NCBI GenBank assembly: GCA_047602185.1
Contig: JASGHY010000001.1
Span: forward strand, 2,232,001 to 2,296,000
Length of the DNA: 64,000 bases
Source of the DNA: PMP191F sp047602185
GTDB taxonomy: Bacteria > Bacteroidota > Bacteroidia > Chitinophagales > Chitinophagaceae
Direction: 5' to 3'
This document shows positions 18,568 to 27,667 of this stretch, in pieces. The notes below the pieces were generated by a model. It saw nothing but the letters and a program-made list of their open reading frames with translations, was not told the origin of the DNA and searched no databases. The stretch's first letter is position 1. Every line of letters begins with the position of its first letter. Both the position numbers and the translations under genes were made by a program.

Positions 18568-21500
18568 TCAGTATTCTACCTTCCATACCGTTTCAATACT
18601 CAGCTTTACAGAACCCAGTAAACCGGAAGGTAATAGTGGGTCACCTTTGTCAAAGAAATCCATAGTGGTGAATGTAATCCTGTTTTTAACTGGTCGCTCC
18701 CTGGCCTGTTTTACCCACTCAGGGATCAACTGAAGATTCCTGCCAATTTTTGGATTGGGAGTAACGTAAGTAAAATATCTTTCTTTACCCCAAACCAGGT
18801 CATCCGGCTCGGCCTCGTCTCCAATCATCCGGTTGGGCCATAGATTTGTCACTTCAACTTCCAGCACATTTTTTCCGACTTTACAATAAGCAGTTATTTC
18901 CGTTGCGAAAGGAGGTTTCCAAAAGGTTCTGACCTTTTTACCGTTTACAATAATGGTTGCCACATTTTTTACCAATCCCAGGTCAATAAAGATGGCTTTT
19001 GATGCAGAAAGCTCATCTGCAGCAAGCGTAAATTCTTTGTGGTAAGTAGCCTTTCCGGAAAAATATTTTATGCCATTATTTTCATGTTCTGTATAGGAGA
19101 TCAGTTTGCTAAAACGGGCAGCTGGTGGTGCGCCACGCCCCTTTTCAAATGTTACATTCCAGTCAGTATCCCATACTCTCACAACAGGCATCTTTGTTCC
19201 GGCTTTTTTCTGTGAATGCCCGGTTCCGGAAATTAATTCATACGTTCCCTTTTCTTTTAACCGTATGACAGACTTTCGTTCTTTAATGAATAAATACTCA
19301 AACAGATTGACAGGCTTTCCGTTAAACAATAGTTTCGTCAATCCTTTTTGAGTAGTCCTAGCTTTTCTGAAAACAACAAAAAGAGAACCATAGGCTTCTA
19401 AATTCAATGTAACATTTGTTCCGGCATCTGCCATATCCCAAACCGGTGCATCAAACAGCAAACCTGTTTCCGGGTTCCAGAGTTCAGGCAACAATCCCAT
19501 AACCCGAAAATACAGCCGGACTTCCTTTGCTGCATTCAGCTGGTTGGAAATAAAATAATAATGTTCTCTCTCCTCCTTACGGTGAATCCATAAAATGCCT
19601 TGCTCACCTTCCGGCAAGGAAACATCTTTTATGATGTTTTCCTGTTGCAGCACTTCAACAACATCATGTCCCGTATAAACTTTACCCTTCCCTACAGTCC
19701 GTACTCTTTTTTCAAAAGCACCGGTGGCTGAAGGCGTTCCAAACAACAACCCGCTTATGTATTGTACTTTATCATTTGTATTAAGCCCTTTTAATCCTAT
19801 TGAACCCCGGAATCCGTTACCAATCACCACGCCTCCTTTATTTACCAGCTCTTCTATTTTTTTTGCTACCTCTATGTCAATGGAACAATCAGCCGGTAAC
19901 ACCAGAATTTTATACCGCATTCCATCGGGCAATACCCACTCGTTTCCGGCAACATCAAACCGATGCAAAAACTCATTCGGGCTACAAGTATCAGCTTTAT
20001 AGCCTGCAGGAATGGAAGGGTCCCGCTGCTTTGAGAGTTGCAGGAAACAGATGTCCGCAACAAACAGCCCCTTTTGCAATACCATCTGGCAACGGCTTAC
20101 ATACTCAATCCATTCGGGTGCACCATGCGTCCACCAGGTTTGTGATGGGCCAAACTGTGTGCCCCACCAGCCCATTGTCATACCTGGCTTTAAATGCGGC
20201 CAGGGCTGATGCGCACTGGCATGCAACACAAACAGGTTAATGCCATTGCAAAATGCCCGGTCACCGGCAGACTTCAGATCAAAAAGATCAACCCTAAACG
20301 CAAATTGTGGTTGCCCTGTGAAAGCTTCAGCAGCAACAATTTTTTTACCGTTCACATGCGCATTACTGGCAACGGGCAAAATGGAATCCCATCCCCATGT
20401 AGTGGGGCCCCACCAAAACTCACACATTACCATATCGCCAATTCCCCTGATAGCATTTATATCGAAATTCACCTTTCCTGTTCCATAAGGTTCAACCATA
20501 AATTCCATCCCGGCCTTATTCACAAGCGTAGCAAGATGACCATAATAGTTCTCTGCAAACAATGACGAGATCGTTTGCTGCCAGTCTTGTTTAAAACGTG
20601 CCGTCAGCTCTTTACTGTCGATCGTAAGCCCTGCCAATGATGGTAACCAGGGCAAAACGTCATACCCACACCGGCTTTTAAATTCTTCAGCCATTTTTTT
20701 TGTCCAGGTTTGTTCGCCGGCTTCAAAGCTGTCAATTTCAAAACGCCTGAAAGTCTTACCGGCGTACGCTCCTGCCATTTCAACTAATTTACCGGGGTAA
20801 AGCGCCCAGAATTTCTCCAATGCTTCTTTACTCATTTTATCAACTTCCAACCCCTGTCCTGAAACCGGCCCCGTTTCATTCATGTGCCCGGTTGTGGTAT
20901 GTCCAAAACGAAAGAGAAGCCATTCACCCGCAGGCAGTGGTTGACGCAAATGATGCTGGGCAGTGAAATAATCTGTCAGTACCAAAACCGATTCTTTTGC
21001 TACAGTATCACTGCCTGCGGGAACTGCTACCAAACAAATGTCCTTATAAAAATTCCACCTGCTATCCGGTTCAAAAGGCGGAATAACCGTGGTAAGACTA
21101 TCTTCACTGCGCACCAGTTTCTTTGTCCAGACCAGCTTTTGCATCGAATCCTCCGGTAATAGGCCCGGTGCCCCGCTCGCCGACCATCCCGGGCAGTTGT
21201 GTGTACCGAACGTCATACCCAAACGATTGCATTCATCGAGTGCAAAGCGCATTAGCTCCATCCATTTATCGCCTAGCACCGTTATCTCCGGATCGTTTAT
21301 ATCGGCCTCCGTTCCACCGATTAAAAATTGCTGTACATCATTAATCCCTGCTTTCTTAAACGCTTCCAGGTCATAAGTGATTCCTTCTTTTGTTACACAG
21401 CCGTTCATCCACTGCCACAGCATATAAGGAGGGCAATTCGTAGCGTTGCCAAAACCATCCCCAAACTGTCCGTCCTTGATTTGTAATACGCTGGTTATTC

Positions 21501-21582
21501 CGGATGCTTTTAAACGGGAATAAAACACGGACCCTAAAAGAGCAATTGCATTGGAATGAATAAATTTTTTTCTGTTCAGCAT
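18568..21582 (-). CDS. GH106-family glycoside hydrolase (alpha-L-rhamnosidase-like)
   Basis: The protein has 1004 residues, the usual size for GH106. The N-terminus (MLNRKKFIHSNAIALLGSVF) is a leader with a basic start, weakly Tat-like. The catalytic part shows characteristic GH106 stretches such as MTFGTHNCPGWSASGAP, RFEIDSFEAGEQTWT and VAAEAFTGQPQFAFR. A C-terminal galactose-binding-like beta domain (about 850-960, KEFTLAADEL, FIDLGLVKNVATIIVNG) follows. It would release rhamnose from plant pectin or glycoside side chains in the periplasm. It is not next to a SusCD pair here. Confidence 0.85.
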   Translation of the reverse strand: MLNRKKFIHSNAIALLGSVFYSRLKASGITSVLQIKDGQFGDGFGNATNCPPYMLWQWMNGCVTKEGITYDLEAFKKAGINDVQQFLIGGTEADINDPEITVLGDKWMELMRFALDECNRLGMTFGTHNCPGWSASGAPGLLPEDSMQKLVWTKKLVRSEDSLTTVIPPFEPDSRWNFYKDICLVAVPAGSDTVAKESVLVLTDYFTAQHHLRQPLPAGEWLLFRFGHTTTGHMNETGPVSGQGLEVDKMSKEALEKFWALYPGKLVEMAGAYAGKTFRRFEIDSFEAGEQTWTKKMAEEFKSRCGYDVLPWLPSLAGLTIDSKELTARFKQDWQQTISSLFAENYYGHLATLVNKAGMEFMVEPYGTGKVNFDINAIRGIGDMVMCEFWWGPTTWGWDSILPVASNAHVNGKKIVAAEAFTGQPQFAFRVDLFDLKSAGDRAFCNGINLFVLHASAHQPWPHLKPGMTMGWWGTQFGPSQTWWTHGAPEWIEYVSRCQMVLQKGLFVADICFLQLSKQRDPSIPAGYKADTCSPNEFLHRFDVAGNEWVLPDGMRYKILVLPADCSIDIEVAKKIEELVNKGGVVIGNGFRGSIGLKGLNTNDKVQYISGLLFGTPSATGAFEKRVRTVGKGKVYTGHDVVEVLQQENIIKDVSLPEGEQGILWIHRKEEREHYYFISNQLNAAKEVRLYFRVMGLLPELWNPETGLLFDAPVWDMADAGTNVTLNLEAYGSLFVVFRKARTTQKGLTKLLFNGKPVNLFEYLFIKERKSVIRLKEKGTYELISGTGHSQKKAGTKMPVVRVWDTDWNVTFEKGRGAPPAARFSKLISYTEHENNGIKYFSGKATYHKEFTLAADELSASKAIFIDLGLVKNVATIIVNGKKVRTFWKPPFATEITAYCKVGKNVLEVEVTNLWPNRMIGDEAEPDDLVWGKERYFTYVTPNPKIGRNLQLIPEWVKQARERPVKNRITFTTMDFFDKGDPLLPSGLLGSVKLSIETVWKVEY

Positions 21583-21641
21583 CTATTAAAATGGTCGTTA
21601 TTTTTTACAGTAATTATGTGTGTGAACGGGGTGATAACGCT

Positions 21642-21681
21642 CAATCTTAAAGCATGGGCGATGCAGCGGTATCCTCTGCCC
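21642..21681. repeat. Direct repeat, left copy, flanking two orphan genes
   Basis: CAATCTTAAAGCAT, five variable bases, ATGCAGCGG, then a CCTCTGCCC-like stretch. The matching copy is at 23601-23638. The GCAT...ATGC pair is kept while the five bases between them differ. Confidence 0.6.
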
Positions 21682-21714
21682 CATTGCCCTTATGTTTCAC
21701 GCCGGTTGCGCAGG

Positions 21715-22881
21715 CTAATTTCCGCTGCTAAAACTATATATGTCCCCTCCATTATTCGTACAGCGAATGTAAAAACTCTTCGGCAGGCCGTTGCTAAGAT
21801 CTATTAATCTTTCTTTTCTCAAACTGCAATCTCCTGAATTATCCAGGTAGAGTAACTTATTATTCAGTAAAGTATCAGGCAATCCCTCAGGCATCCCGAC
21901 ATAGTATTCACCAACAAATCTGTTTTTCATGTCATAGATTTTAATATTACTGGTACCATGACACATATCTGCGCTGGTGCTAAAAACAAAAAAAGAAGTC
22001 AGGATCTTGTATCGTCTGCCCTTACAGGTCCGTGCTATACCCAGGTATTTAACCCTCGTCTCATTACAACCTCTTTTCCCTGTCAGATCAACTATAAACT
22101 CTTTTCCAACGGGGCTTTTCAAAGCCAGTTGCTCTAATTGCTGAAGCTTACTATATTCCGACGAAACCTTATCAACAAAAACAAAAGAGCTTAGCATTAC
22201 CAGGCAGGTAATCATTGATGCAATTTTAAATATACTGCTCATATGCTTGCATATAATGATTATTGTTTTCGTCTTCAGGTTATTGGAACCAGTACCCATT
22301 TCAAAACTGGAATATCTTTCGTGATCAGGAACTATTTTGTTATTGTATAACTCTAGCCAATTTTTGAATAATTCCGTTCCCAGGTACCCCGTATTAGCGT
22401 CAATATGCTGCCCATATGTAAGATGAACAATAGCAAACTGATACTCACAATCCTCGATTTCAACCAAAATTTCGTCATTATCTGACCGCCTACCTATTAT
22501 ACTTAATTTTCTTTTATATAAGAAATGCTTTGGTGAAATCTCTTTTTGAAGCGCATCCTCAAATGACTCATTGTGAGCTATGATTTGAAGCCATGGTTTT
22601 AAATAAATAATTGAATCAACTGGCTCTAATTCGACAATCAAACCATTCGGGAGTTTGATTGCATCTTGAGAGTACTTCAATTGCAACGCCACTATATCTC
22701 TTTGGTTTCCGTTTTCATCAATGTATCTTGGTATGTCCAGAAACTCCATCAGTTCAACTCCACCTAAAAAAGACTTTTTGGTAATATAAAAGTTAGTTTT
22801 AGGATCTATCCGCTTTGCTACGACGAACTGCCCACGACTAATAACATTGAAAACCTTTTCTATTTCGAGTTTTATATTCAT
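21715..22881 (-). CDS. Hypothetical two-part protein, apparent fusion of a cytoplasmic and an exported protein
   Basis: I do not recognise the whole protein (388 residues). Residues 1-90 (IEKVFNVISRGQFVVAKRI) look like the beta-barrel domain 2 of EF-Tu-like proteins, and residues 100-195 resemble small orphan cytoplasmic domains of immunity-gene neighbourhoods. At Met214 (base 22242) a fresh N-terminus begins: MSSIFKIASMITCLVMLSSF, a classic signal or anchor helix, followed by a separate 150-residue domain with cysteines. A membrane helix after 213 soluble residues is odd. Either two genes have fused or translation also starts at 22242. No Shine-Dalgarno decides the question. Confidence 0.6.
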   Translation of the reverse strand: MNIKLEIEKVFNVISRGQFVVAKRIDPKTNFYITKKSFLGGVELMEFLDIPRYIDENGNQRDIVALQLKYSQDAIKLPNGLIVELEPVDSIIYLKPWLQIIAHNESFEDALQKEISPKHFLYKRKLSIIGRRSDNDEILVEIEDCEYQFAIVHLTYGQHIDANTGYLGTELFKNWLELYNNKIVPDHERYSSFEMGTGSNNLKTKTIIIICKHMSSIFKIASMITCLVMLSSFVFVDKVSSEYSKLQQLEQLALKSPVGKEFIVDLTGKRGCNETRVKYLGIARTCKGRRYKILTSFFVFSTSADMCHGTSNIKIYDMKNRFVGEYYVGMPEGLPDTLLNNKLLYLDNSGDCSLRKERLIDLSNGLPKSFYIRCTNNGGDIYSFSSGN

Positions 22882-23047
22882 GCTATATTTTAGCTAACAT
22901 TGAGTAGCTTCCTGTTGTGCTGGTACTTTAAAACTTATATCCCGGAGCTACGTCATCAAAAATTGTTACTATTACAGACAAAAACAGATGATGATAATTT
23001 ATAAATATGCTGACAAAACAGTAAACAAGTATTGTACACCGTCTGTT

Positions 23048-23569
23048 TTACATGCGTTCATATACAAGTTGCATTTTACAACACAACTTTGATTCAATTT
23101 TCTTCAAAAGCCTTGGTTCAATTTCATCATTAATATCTACGAATTGAAAAAATTGGTTTGCGAATAAAACAGGGTATTTAAACTTAGTTTGCCCCAATGT
23201 CATCTTAGTATTGCAGTGTTTGCATATCAACTCGAGTTCATTCATGTTTTTCTCTTCGCCGGAATCACTTTCAAGATCGTAGTACTCATTAATAGAATCA
23301 TAAAACTCTTCGTCAATGTCAGCTTCACAATTAATACAGGTAGAACCATAACCTGCAGATGAAGCTTCAGGAACAAGCTTTAAATAGTCCGTGTCGTGAA
23401 TAGCCGCATATTCAAATTCAAGCCGTTTACCTGAGGCATACCATTCATCTTCCTCATCGTAATAACCATCAATCATATCAAGTTTTTCTAATATCCTCTT
23501 TGCTTTCTTCTTAAATTGTCCAACCGGGAATTTTTTTACAGGAATAAAGTATGCAGAAGTTGTTGACAT
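23048..23569 (-). CDS. Hypothetical zinc-ribbon protein, 173 residues
   Basis: The family is unknown to me. Two CxxC pairs (Cys78/Cys81 in TCINCEAD and Cys116/Cys119 in ICKHCNTK) could form one zinc ribbon. The N-terminal 70 residues are acidic (YYDEEDEWY) and there is no signal peptide. It is transcribed in the same direction as the 388-residue gene, 166 bp upstream of it, and both lie inside the direct-repeat pair. An orphan immunity-type protein is one possibility. Confidence 0.65.
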   Translation of the reverse strand: MSTTSAYFIPVKKFPVGQFKKKAKRILEKLDMIDGYYDEEDEWYASGKRLEFEYAAIHDTDYLKLVPEASSAGYGSTCINCEADIDEEFYDSINEYYDLESDSGEEKNMNELELICKHCNTKMTLGQTKFKYPVLFANQFFQFVDINDEIEPRLLKKIESKLCCKMQLVYERM

Positions 23570-23600
23570 TTGAAATTTGTTGGGTGATTTTAATGGAGTC

Positions 23601-23638
23601 CAATCTTAAAGCATTACCAATGCAGCGGCCTCCTGCCC
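23601..23638. repeat. Direct repeat, right copy, flanking two orphan genes
   Basis: CAATCTTAAAGCAT, then TACCA, then ATGCAGCGG and CCTCCTGCCC. It pairs with 21642-21681, bounding a segment of about 1.96 kb with the two unrecognised genes. Confidence 0.6.
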
Positions 23639-23796
23639 TTAATCAGCAGGTGAGTTGCCGGTCCGAGCTGCTATCCCTTAAAGATACAATTGATTACAAT
23701 ACATCCTATTGCAAGACATTATTCATCTGCCGGAACTCCTGTCCGGCTACTTCGTAGGTAGGAAAATTGAGAACAAACCCGGCCAGCATACAACTT

Positions 23797-24828
23797 TCAT
23801 TTCACCGCCAGCAACAACGCCATTGTTGCCCAGTTAGTTCCGGATGCAGATATAAACTGGTTATCGCCATGCGGGAAACCACTTTCCACGAAAGGCACAA
23901 GCGGATAGGTACGCGTTTGCACATTCCAGGAACCATCCCCGTATTGTGTTTTCAACAAAAAATCTATTCCTTTCTTATAAACAGCGTCATCTGTTTTCAA
24001 TTGCCCACAGGTATACAAAGCATACAGGCTTTGCCCCGTCGCATACGCATCAGATGTTAAAGAATACAATTGTGACCAACCGCCATCTTCACGTTGCTCT
24101 TTTAACAGTTCTGCGGCTTGTTGCTGTATGATCTTTTTATCGCCGTCTATCCAGGTTAAACCCAATAGCTGAAACACCTTTTCTTCATTGGTTTTTGCAG
24201 CAGTATGTGTAAGCCATGTTTGCGCAAGCCTTTTTCTTTCTGCAATCTCTGTTGAATAGACAGGTAATGAATATGCCTGCATAGCTTTAAGAATAAGTGC
24301 CGTTGCTGTAAATGAATAATACTCCAACGGTGGTCTTGGGTTGGGATCTGTCCAGCATCCCTCCACTGTTTGCCTGCGCATTAAATTGATCAGCTGCAAC
24401 TGCAGTGCCTTGGGGAGTGTATAATGATTGACAGACAAAGCCCATAGATCATAACCATTGGCAATAGCAGCAGGATTATTGCCCGGTCCAAAATCATTAT
24501 TCTCAACAGCATCCCGCTTCATTTGCACCAGGTCATAGCCATCGAAAATGGGGGTACTTATTATACTGTCAATATTTTCTTTTAATATATTTCCATCAAC
24601 AGCAAAACCCTTTTGCTTTGCCAGCTCAAATGTTATGGCACTATGCGAATTACTGTGACATGAGTGACAGGTTTTTGCGTTTTGCAGAAAAACATGTGTA
24701 TTACTTTGCAATAGCAATAAGCTTTTATTTACCGAAGCTCGTATTTGTTCATCATTGCCTTTATCAATTGCAATGGTAAAAGCAGTAAAAGAAATGAATA
24801 GAACAGCAACAACGATATACTTTTTCAT
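23797..24828 (-). CDS. Exported c-type heme protein with squalene-cyclase-like toroid
   Basis: The 343-residue protein has a signal peptide (MKKYIVVAVLFISFTAF) and a single heme-attachment motif, CHSCH (Cys54-His58, in AKTCHSCHSNSH). The rest consists of alpha-toroid repeats like those of squalene cyclase and prenyltransferases: LINLMRRQTVEGCWTDPN, AELLKEQREDGGWSQ, GIDFLLKTQYGDGSWN. Catalytic DxDD-type residues of true cyclases are not evident, so the toroid probably serves as a binding scaffold. It lies 78 bp downstream of an exported ankyrin protein and is likely cotranscribed with it. Confidence 0.82.
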   Translation of the reverse strand: MKKYIVVAVLFISFTAFTIAIDKGNDEQIRASVNKSLLLLQSNTHVFLQNAKTCHSCHSNSHSAITFELAKQKGFAVDGNILKENIDSIISTPIFDGYDLVQMKRDAVENNDFGPGNNPAAIANGYDLWALSVNHYTLPKALQLQLINLMRRQTVEGCWTDPNPRPPLEYYSFTATALILKAMQAYSLPVYSTEIAERKRLAQTWLTHTAAKTNEEKVFQLLGLTWIDGDKKIIQQQAAELLKEQREDGGWSQLYSLTSDAYATGQSLYALYTCGQLKTDDAVYKKGIDFLLKTQYGDGSWNVQTRTYPLVPFVESGFPHGDNQFISASGTNWATMALLLAVK

Positions 24829-24906
24829 AACAGGCCTTTATGATTAAGATTTGTTATTGAGAGCGACCAACGATAGATAACGGCCGATAGAAATCTAATG
24901 TATATA

Positions 24907-25848
24907 CTACTCCTTCGCGCCTGCCTGTTTTAGCAGTGCTACAGTTTTAGTATTACCTTTACGCATTGCCCACCACAAAGCTGTTTTGCCACTTTTAGAT
25001 TTCAGGTTCACGTCAGCCCCCTTCTTCAGCAAAGCATCTATAATAGCAGGATTATCATGCTCACTAAAAGTTGCCCACATTAATGGGGTCAATCCATCAT
25101 CATAAACAACATTCATATCATTACACTTTGGCAGCAGGGCATTTACAATTTCTGCATCACCATACACAACGGCTATTCTTAACGGGTTAGGACCAAAACC
25201 CATTCTCAGGTTCACATCGGCACCATGGTCAATTAGCTGTAAAGCCACCTGCTTATTTGAATTGAATACGGCATACATCAGGGCTGTTTCACCGGTTATA
25301 TCCTGTGCATTGATATCAACCCCTTTACTTAACAACAAAGCAATGGTTGCAGTATCACCATAGCCGGCAGCACGTGTAAGTGCAGTCTCGCCACTCGTGT
25401 TCTTAATTAAAGGGTTAGCGCCTTTTTCCAGTAAATATTTTGTAAGTGCATATTGATGATTACCTACAACAGCAATCATGAGGGCTGTATTTCCCGATAC
25501 AGCTTTCGCATTAATATCCGCGCCATTCTCAAGAAGCAGCCTGGTCTTTTCCATATCATTCGCGCTGAACATTAACGCCGTCTCACCCAGGGGATTTTTA
25601 TAGTTGACATTAGCACCGTTTTTCAATAAAAGTTGCATACAATCCACCGTAGAATAAATAGCAGCATTGATGAGAACATTATCACTATCATCATCAACAC
25701 TATTGGAATTTGCCTTTGCAGGAAGCAATGATTTTACCCGGTTAACATCATTACTTCTTACTGCATTTAACAATAGATGATCAGCATTTTGGGAGATGGC
25801 CTGGATACTTATAAAGAGCAGGATAACAGGCAGTGCAGAAAATTTCAT
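24907..25848 (-). CDS. Exported ankyrin-repeat protein
   Basis: The 313-residue protein has a signal peptide (MKFSALPVILLFISIQAIS) followed by eight or so ankyrin repeats covering the rest. Recognisable units include LLLKNGANVNYKNPLGETALMFSA, LLSKGVDINAQDITGETAL and LLKKGADVNLKSKSGKTALW (each shown here only in part of a longer repeat). It is a protein-binding scaffold expected in the periplasm. The next gene, 78 bp downstream, encodes a heme-toroid protein that is the obvious partner candidate. Confidence 0.9.
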   Translation of the reverse strand: MKFSALPVILLFISIQAISQNADHLLLNAVRSNDVNRVKSLLPAKANSNSVDDDSDNVLINAAIYSTVDCMQLLLKNGANVNYKNPLGETALMFSANDMEKTRLLLENGADINAKAVSGNTALMIAVVGNHQYALTKYLLEKGANPLIKNTSGETALTRAAGYGDTATIALLLSKGVDINAQDITGETALMYAVFNSNKQVALQLIDHGADVNLRMGFGPNPLRIAVVYGDAEIVNALLPKCNDMNVVYDDGLTPLMWATFSEHDNPAIIDALLKKGADVNLKSKSGKTALWWAMRKGNTKTVALLKQAGAKE

Positions 25849-26131
25849 AATAAGGTTTAGTTGGTTAGCCGCAATTCACCGGCATCAATAACGCACATAT
25901 ATAAATATATGTTTTTTATTTAATAAACCCTAAACCTATAGATACCACAATACGAGTATTCAAAAATTGCAGTACTCAGAAAAAAGTTATGTAAGCAACG
26001 AGCTTTGAAAAAGAAGTACTTAAAGAGAAAATGCCGCTCGTGGTAAATACCAACCTATTATACATTCATCAATATCATTGCATATAATTACACACTGGCA
26101 ATTATCAGAATTACTTATCCGCCACTGCTGA

Positions 26132-27058
26132 TTACTCTTCCGTCAGCCCTGCTTTACCCAATACACTATTAGCAGTAGTCTTTCTCCTTATATACAACTC
26201 TAAACAAACTATTGCGAAAATTAAAAGAGCGAGGGAAGGAAGGATCGTTGACCAATCAACTCCACCATCCTTTGCTGCAATATTGTTAGCTGGTTTTACA
26301 ATCCATATACTGACTGCATTATTTGCAGCTCCAAATGCAGAGGTAGTCAGATTAGCCGCGTAATGAATTCCCGTCGGCATGGCAATTCCTTTTGAATAGA
26401 TAGCTGCCAGTCCGAATATCAGTCCCCAGACAGCAGGTCCATAAAATGAACTAGCAATTGTCCAACCGTTAGCAATATGGTACAGGGCAAAAAGAATGGA
26501 GGTAGTTACAATTGACATCCGTATTCCTATCTTATCCTTTAGTATTTCGAGAGGATAGGCTCTAAAACCTAATTCTTCCATAAACGCCAGCGGAATTAAC
26601 GGGAAAGTGACCAGCAGGAAATGTAAAATGTTACCGTTTGGATTAACCTCTACTGTTACGTGGGAAAAGCAGAGTACGCTCGTTGCCAGCAACCCCATAA
26701 TTCCAATGCCCACTACAACTCCCGAAAAGAACCTTACGATAGTCTTTCGTTCAAAAATTAATCCTATGTCCGAAAACTGCTTTCTATCAAACTTTAGAAA
26801 TACAACTGTTGTTACAAAAGCAGCCAATGTACCAAGGATTCCGTGAGCAAGTCTTTCAAAATTATTGGGAACAAAGCTTTTTACAAATGAAAAAACAACG
26901 AGGAAGCAAGTAAAAACAACACAAAAAAGAACTGACTTCAATATATATTTTACCCATGTATTCTTGAGACCAGAGGCTTCCATTGCGTGAGTGTCTATAT
27001 TTAAAATATGCTCCCTTTCAAATATACGCAATAGACCATATTTTGCAACTGCCCGCAT
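26132..27058 (-). CDS. CPBP-family (Abi) intramembrane metalloprotease
   Basis: This is a predicted integral-membrane protease related to the type II CAAX prenyl endopeptidase. The 308-residue protein has about eight helices and the three family motifs: EELGFR (Glu161, Glu162, Arg166), ALYHIANG (His194) and IHYAANL (His232, Asn236). The first Met lies 13 bp after the upstream gene; Met26 (base 26983) is an alternative start. Homologues process peptides or confer bacteriocin self-immunity. It is the last gene of a three-gene membrane operon. Confidence 0.88.
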   Translation of the reverse strand: MRAVAKYGLLRIFEREHILNIDTHAMEASGLKNTWVKYILKSVLFCVVFTCFLVVFSFVKSFVPNNFERLAHGILGTLAAFVTTVVFLKFDRKQFSDIGLIFERKTIVRFFSGVVVGIGIMGLLATSVLCFSHVTVEVNPNGNILHFLLVTFPLIPLAFMEELGFRAYPLEILKDKIGIRMSIVTTSILFALYHIANGWTIASSFYGPAVWGLIFGLAAIYSKGIAMPTGIHYAANLTTSAFGAANNAVSIWIVKPANNIAAKDGGVDWSTILPSLALLIFAIVCLELYIRRKTTANSVLGKAGLTEE

Positions 27059-27071
27059 TCAAATATGTGAG

Positions 27072-27665
27072 CTATTTATTTACCTCTTTTGCCCTGTTTT
27101 CTACAGTTATTGCTTTTTGCCATATCCGACCTCTATCATTCTTTATTTCTGCTGTATATGTTACAGCCCAGGTTGAGGATTGAAATTCTTGTAAAAAGGT
27201 AAAGTAGGCTTTCTCTCCTGGGTCTATAACAACATCTCCTTTATCGCCCTTTCGAAAAAAAGATTCTCTTAAAAATTGTTCATGTACAACTTCTTTCTGA
27301 GCTCCGTTTTCTGTGTACTCTTGAACAGACAATATGGCTTCTGGCTCCCAAATAGTAAGACTTCCTTTATTGATAATCGAAACAGTCAATGCATGCATAA
27401 TGGAATTCTTGGGGGCTTGAATTAAAATGATCTCAAGTTCAATGTCCGCTTTTGTTGAAAATGTTCTTCCGCTAAAAAATCTATAATATGAAAGCAATGC
27501 ACCAATAACCAATGCAATAATTGTTACTACATCTTTGAAGACGGTGACTAAATCTTTATTGTCAGCTAGCTTTTGAAGAGTTAAGATATTATATTTAAAT
27601 AAGGTACCTATTCCCAAAACTGTTATTAAAACAGTAAGAAGCAATACTAATGTCTCTCTTTTCAT
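27072..27665 (-). CDS. Hypothetical membrane protein, 197 residues
   Basis: I do not recognise a family. Two N-terminal membrane helices (LVLLLTVLITVLGIGTLF and DVVTIIALVIGALLSYYRFF) precede a soluble beta-rich domain (about 75-190) with SIINKGSLTIWEPEAILS and VVIDPGEKAYFTFLQEF, an immunoglobulin-like pattern that would face the periplasm or cytoplasm depending on topology. It begins two bases after the stop of a 31-codon gene and ends 13 bp before the CPBP protease gene. Confidence 0.75.
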   Translation of the reverse strand: MKRETLVLLLTVLITVLGIGTLFKYNILTLQKLADNKDLVTVFKDVVTIIALVIGALLSYYRFFSGRTFSTKADIELEIILIQAPKNSIMHALTVSIINKGSLTIWEPEAILSVQEYTENGAQKEVVHEQFLRESFFRKGDKGDVVIDPGEKAYFTFLQEFQSSTWAVTYTAEIKNDRGRIWQKAITVENRAKEVNK

Positions 27666-27667
27666 AT

